From positions 1 to 7,334 of the forward strand of contig JAJRVB010000281.1 in assembly GCA_024277515.1 (NCBI GenBank): DNA of 7,334 nucleotides, given 5' to 3'. The stretch comes from Nitrospirota bacterium. GTDB taxonomy: Bacteria; Nitrospirota; Thermodesulfovibrionia; UBA6902. Numbering within the stretch: the stretch's first letter is position 1; the number at the start of each line of letters is the position of its first letter. Below the pieces are notes generated by a model. The model ran no database searches, had not been told where the DNA came from, and saw nothing but the letters and a program-made list of their open reading frames with translations. Shown here piece by piece: positions 6,229 through 7,334 of this stretch. Position numbers and translations under genes: made by a program.

Positions 6229-6902
6229 GATTTTTGGGCAATGCCGCTGCAATCCTGAGAAAAGACATCCTTCTGGAGTTAAGGGGCAGGGAGTCTCTCA
6301 GCCTTATGCTTTTTCTCTCATTGCTCCTCCTTGTAATTTTTAATATTGCACTAGATCTTGATAAAGAGAGTGTTTCGTCCCTGGCATCAGGAATCCTGTG
6401 GGTGGTTTTCGCGTTCTCGGGCATTCTTGGGATGGGTAGGACATCAATGGCTGAAAGGGATGAAGAGGCCTACCTGAGCATAGTCTTTTCACCTGCCACC
6501 CCGGAGAGCTTCTATATAGGCAAGGCATTAAGCAATCTACTTTTTCTTCTGATTATGGAATGCTTCACACTGCTCTCTTTCGCGGTATTATTTGATTTTG
6601 AAAAAATTATACTGCTGCTGCCCCAGCTGCTTGCCCCGCTTGTTCTGGGCACCTTGGGGTTTTCTCTGGTCGGCACGCTTTTTTCTTTCCTGACTACCGC
6701 CACCAGGTATGGTGAAATACTTCTCCCCTTCCTGTATCTTACCGTAGTAATTCCGGTAATTCTCGGAGGAGTCATTTCGATGGGGATGATTCTTAACGGT
6801 AATACTGACGGAGCATGGAAGTGGATACAGATGATCGCTGTATTTGATCTCCTGTATCTCGCTGTTTCCCTGCTCCTTTTCAGGTATTTAATGGAGGACT
6901 GA
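6225..6902 (+). CDS. ccmB: ABC transporter membrane subunit CcmB
   Basis: CcmB is the membrane partner of CcmA in the complex that loads heme on CcmE and releases it. It is 225 aa, near the usual 220, with six likely helices at about residues 25-42, 54-73, 100-125, 130-155, 163-186 and 202-222. The cytosolic N-terminus RKDILLELRGRESL is the family's conserved coupling segment. The second loop MGRTSMAERDEEAYLSIVFSPATPESFYIGKAL is also typical of CcmB, in which a charged ERD/E segment precedes a P-x-x-P/A-x-x-Y-x-G-K pattern. GGGGGAG at 6210-6216 precedes the ATG by 8 nt, and the start overlaps the end of ccmA in ATGA. It ends in TGA, 6 nt before ccmC. Confidence 0.95.
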   Translation: MRFLGNAAAILRKDILLELRGRESLSLMLFLSLLLLVIFNIALDLDKESVSSLASGILWVVFAFSGILGMGRTSMAERDEEAYLSIVFSPATPESFYIGKALSNLLFLLIMECFTLLSFAVLFDFEKIILLLPQLLAPLVLGTLGFSLVGTLFSFLTTATRYGEILLPFLYLTVVIPVILGGVISMGMILNGNTDGAWKWIQMIAVFDLLYLAVSLLLFRYLMED

Positions 6903-6908
6903 CCAGGC

Positions 6909-7334
6909 ATGAAAACTAAACACATAATGACAATTCTTTTTCTCTTTCTCCTGGTGATGATACCTCTGGATTTCTTCCTGATGTTCAAGGCGGCCCCGAC
7001 TGAAAAAGTAATGGGTGATGTGCAGAGAATATTTTATCTCCATATATCTCTGGCTATGGGGGCGTTTCTTGCCCTTACAGGAGTATTTGTGTCAAGCATA
7101 CTTTTTTTATGGAAGAAAAATTTCATATGGGACACGGCCGCCTCCACATCCGCTGAGATCGGGGTGCTTTTTTCAACTCTTGTTCTTATTACGGGCTCCA
7201 TATGGGCAAGGCCCATCTGGAACGTCTGGTGGACATGGGACCCCAGGCTTTTAACTGTGCTCATTCTCTGGTTTATTTATATAGGATACTTTCTGCTGAG
7301 AGGGGGGATCGCCGATAAATTTAAAAAAGCGCAA
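6909..7334 (+). CDS. ccmC: Heme-handling protein CcmC, N-terminal part (3' end outside window)
   Basis: CcmC presents heme to CcmE at the outer face of the inner membrane. The frame opens at ATG 6909, 6 nt after the ccmB stop, with GGAGG at 6893-6897 about 11 nt upstream, and runs off the right edge after 142 codons of a usual 220-245. It shows the first heme-ligand histidine, His45 in VQRIFYLHISLAM, and the WWD motif, GSIWARPIWNVWWTWDPRLL (about 96-115), close to the CcmC form (W-x-x-P-x-W-x-x-W-W-x-W-D) rather than the CcmF form. Helices are visible at about 7-27, 43-66, 84-98 and 114-131. The second ligand histidine would lie in the missing part. ccmD, when present, normally follows ccmC and would also be outside. 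Confidence 0.95.
   Translation, partial: MKTKHIMTILFLFLLVMIPLDFFLMFKAAPTEKVMGDVQRIFYLHISLAMGAFLALTGVFVSSILFLWKKNFIWDTAASTSAEIGVLFSTLVLITGSIWARPIWNVWWTWDPRLLTVLILWFIYIGYFLLRGGIADKFKKAQ

Noticed and set aside
6512..6988. 158-codon open frame on the minus strand
   Set aside because: It lies wholly antisense to ccmB and ccmC, whose motifs are intact, and its translation is Arg-rich without any recognisable domain.
7015..7254. 79-codon plus-strand frame near the right edge
   Set aside because: It is an out-of-frame shadow of ccmC; the ccmC frame carries the family His and WWD motifs and runs through the edge.

Overview
The window is almost entirely one plus-strand operon for System I (Ccm) cytochrome c maturation, cut by the window at both ends. 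In order it holds: the C-terminal part of ccdA, a ccmH-like gene, a TlpA/ResA/CcmG-type thioredoxin gene, ccmE, ccmF, a short ccmI-like gene interrupted by an in-frame amber codon, an unrecognised gene for a secreted, membrane-anchored protein, ccmA, ccmB, and the 5' part of ccmC. Most junctions are ATGA or TTGA overlaps or gaps under 20 nt. The only real intergenic gap is the 89 nt or more between ccdA and ccmH. No rRNA, tRNA, mobile element, CRISPR array or minus-strand gene was seen.

The host is an anaerobic or respiratory bacterium rich in c-type cytochromes. Moderate GC, frequent AGA/AGG and ATA codons, a Cys-type CcmE and this gene order suggest a Nitrospirota or Desulfobacterota (sulfate-reducer-like) lineage. 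This is an inference from style and cannot be settled from the window.

The genes cover the pathway. CcdA carries reducing power across the membrane. The thioredoxin-like protein and CcmH keep apocytochrome cysteines reduced. CcmA and CcmB (ABC transporter) with CcmC load heme onto CcmE. CcmF, with CcmH, transfers heme to the apocytochrome. ccmD, if present, would lie beyond the right edge.

The most interesting points are these. (1) CcmE has a CxxxY heme site (Cys128, Tyr132) instead of the usual His site. (2) It sits beside a CcmH whose LRCxxC motif has lost the first Cys (Ser63) and gained a distal one (Cys66 and Cys75, CX8C), although Cys-type CcmE systems were described as lacking CcmH. 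(3) The ccmI-like gene has an amber codon just after its membrane helix, with the frame open for about 97 more codons. (4) A cysteine-free secreted beta-rich protein with a C-terminal membrane anchor and cytosolic coiled-coil tail is embedded between ccmF and ccmA and may be an undescribed assembly factor. (5) An inverted repeat lies across the first possible ccmH start codon.
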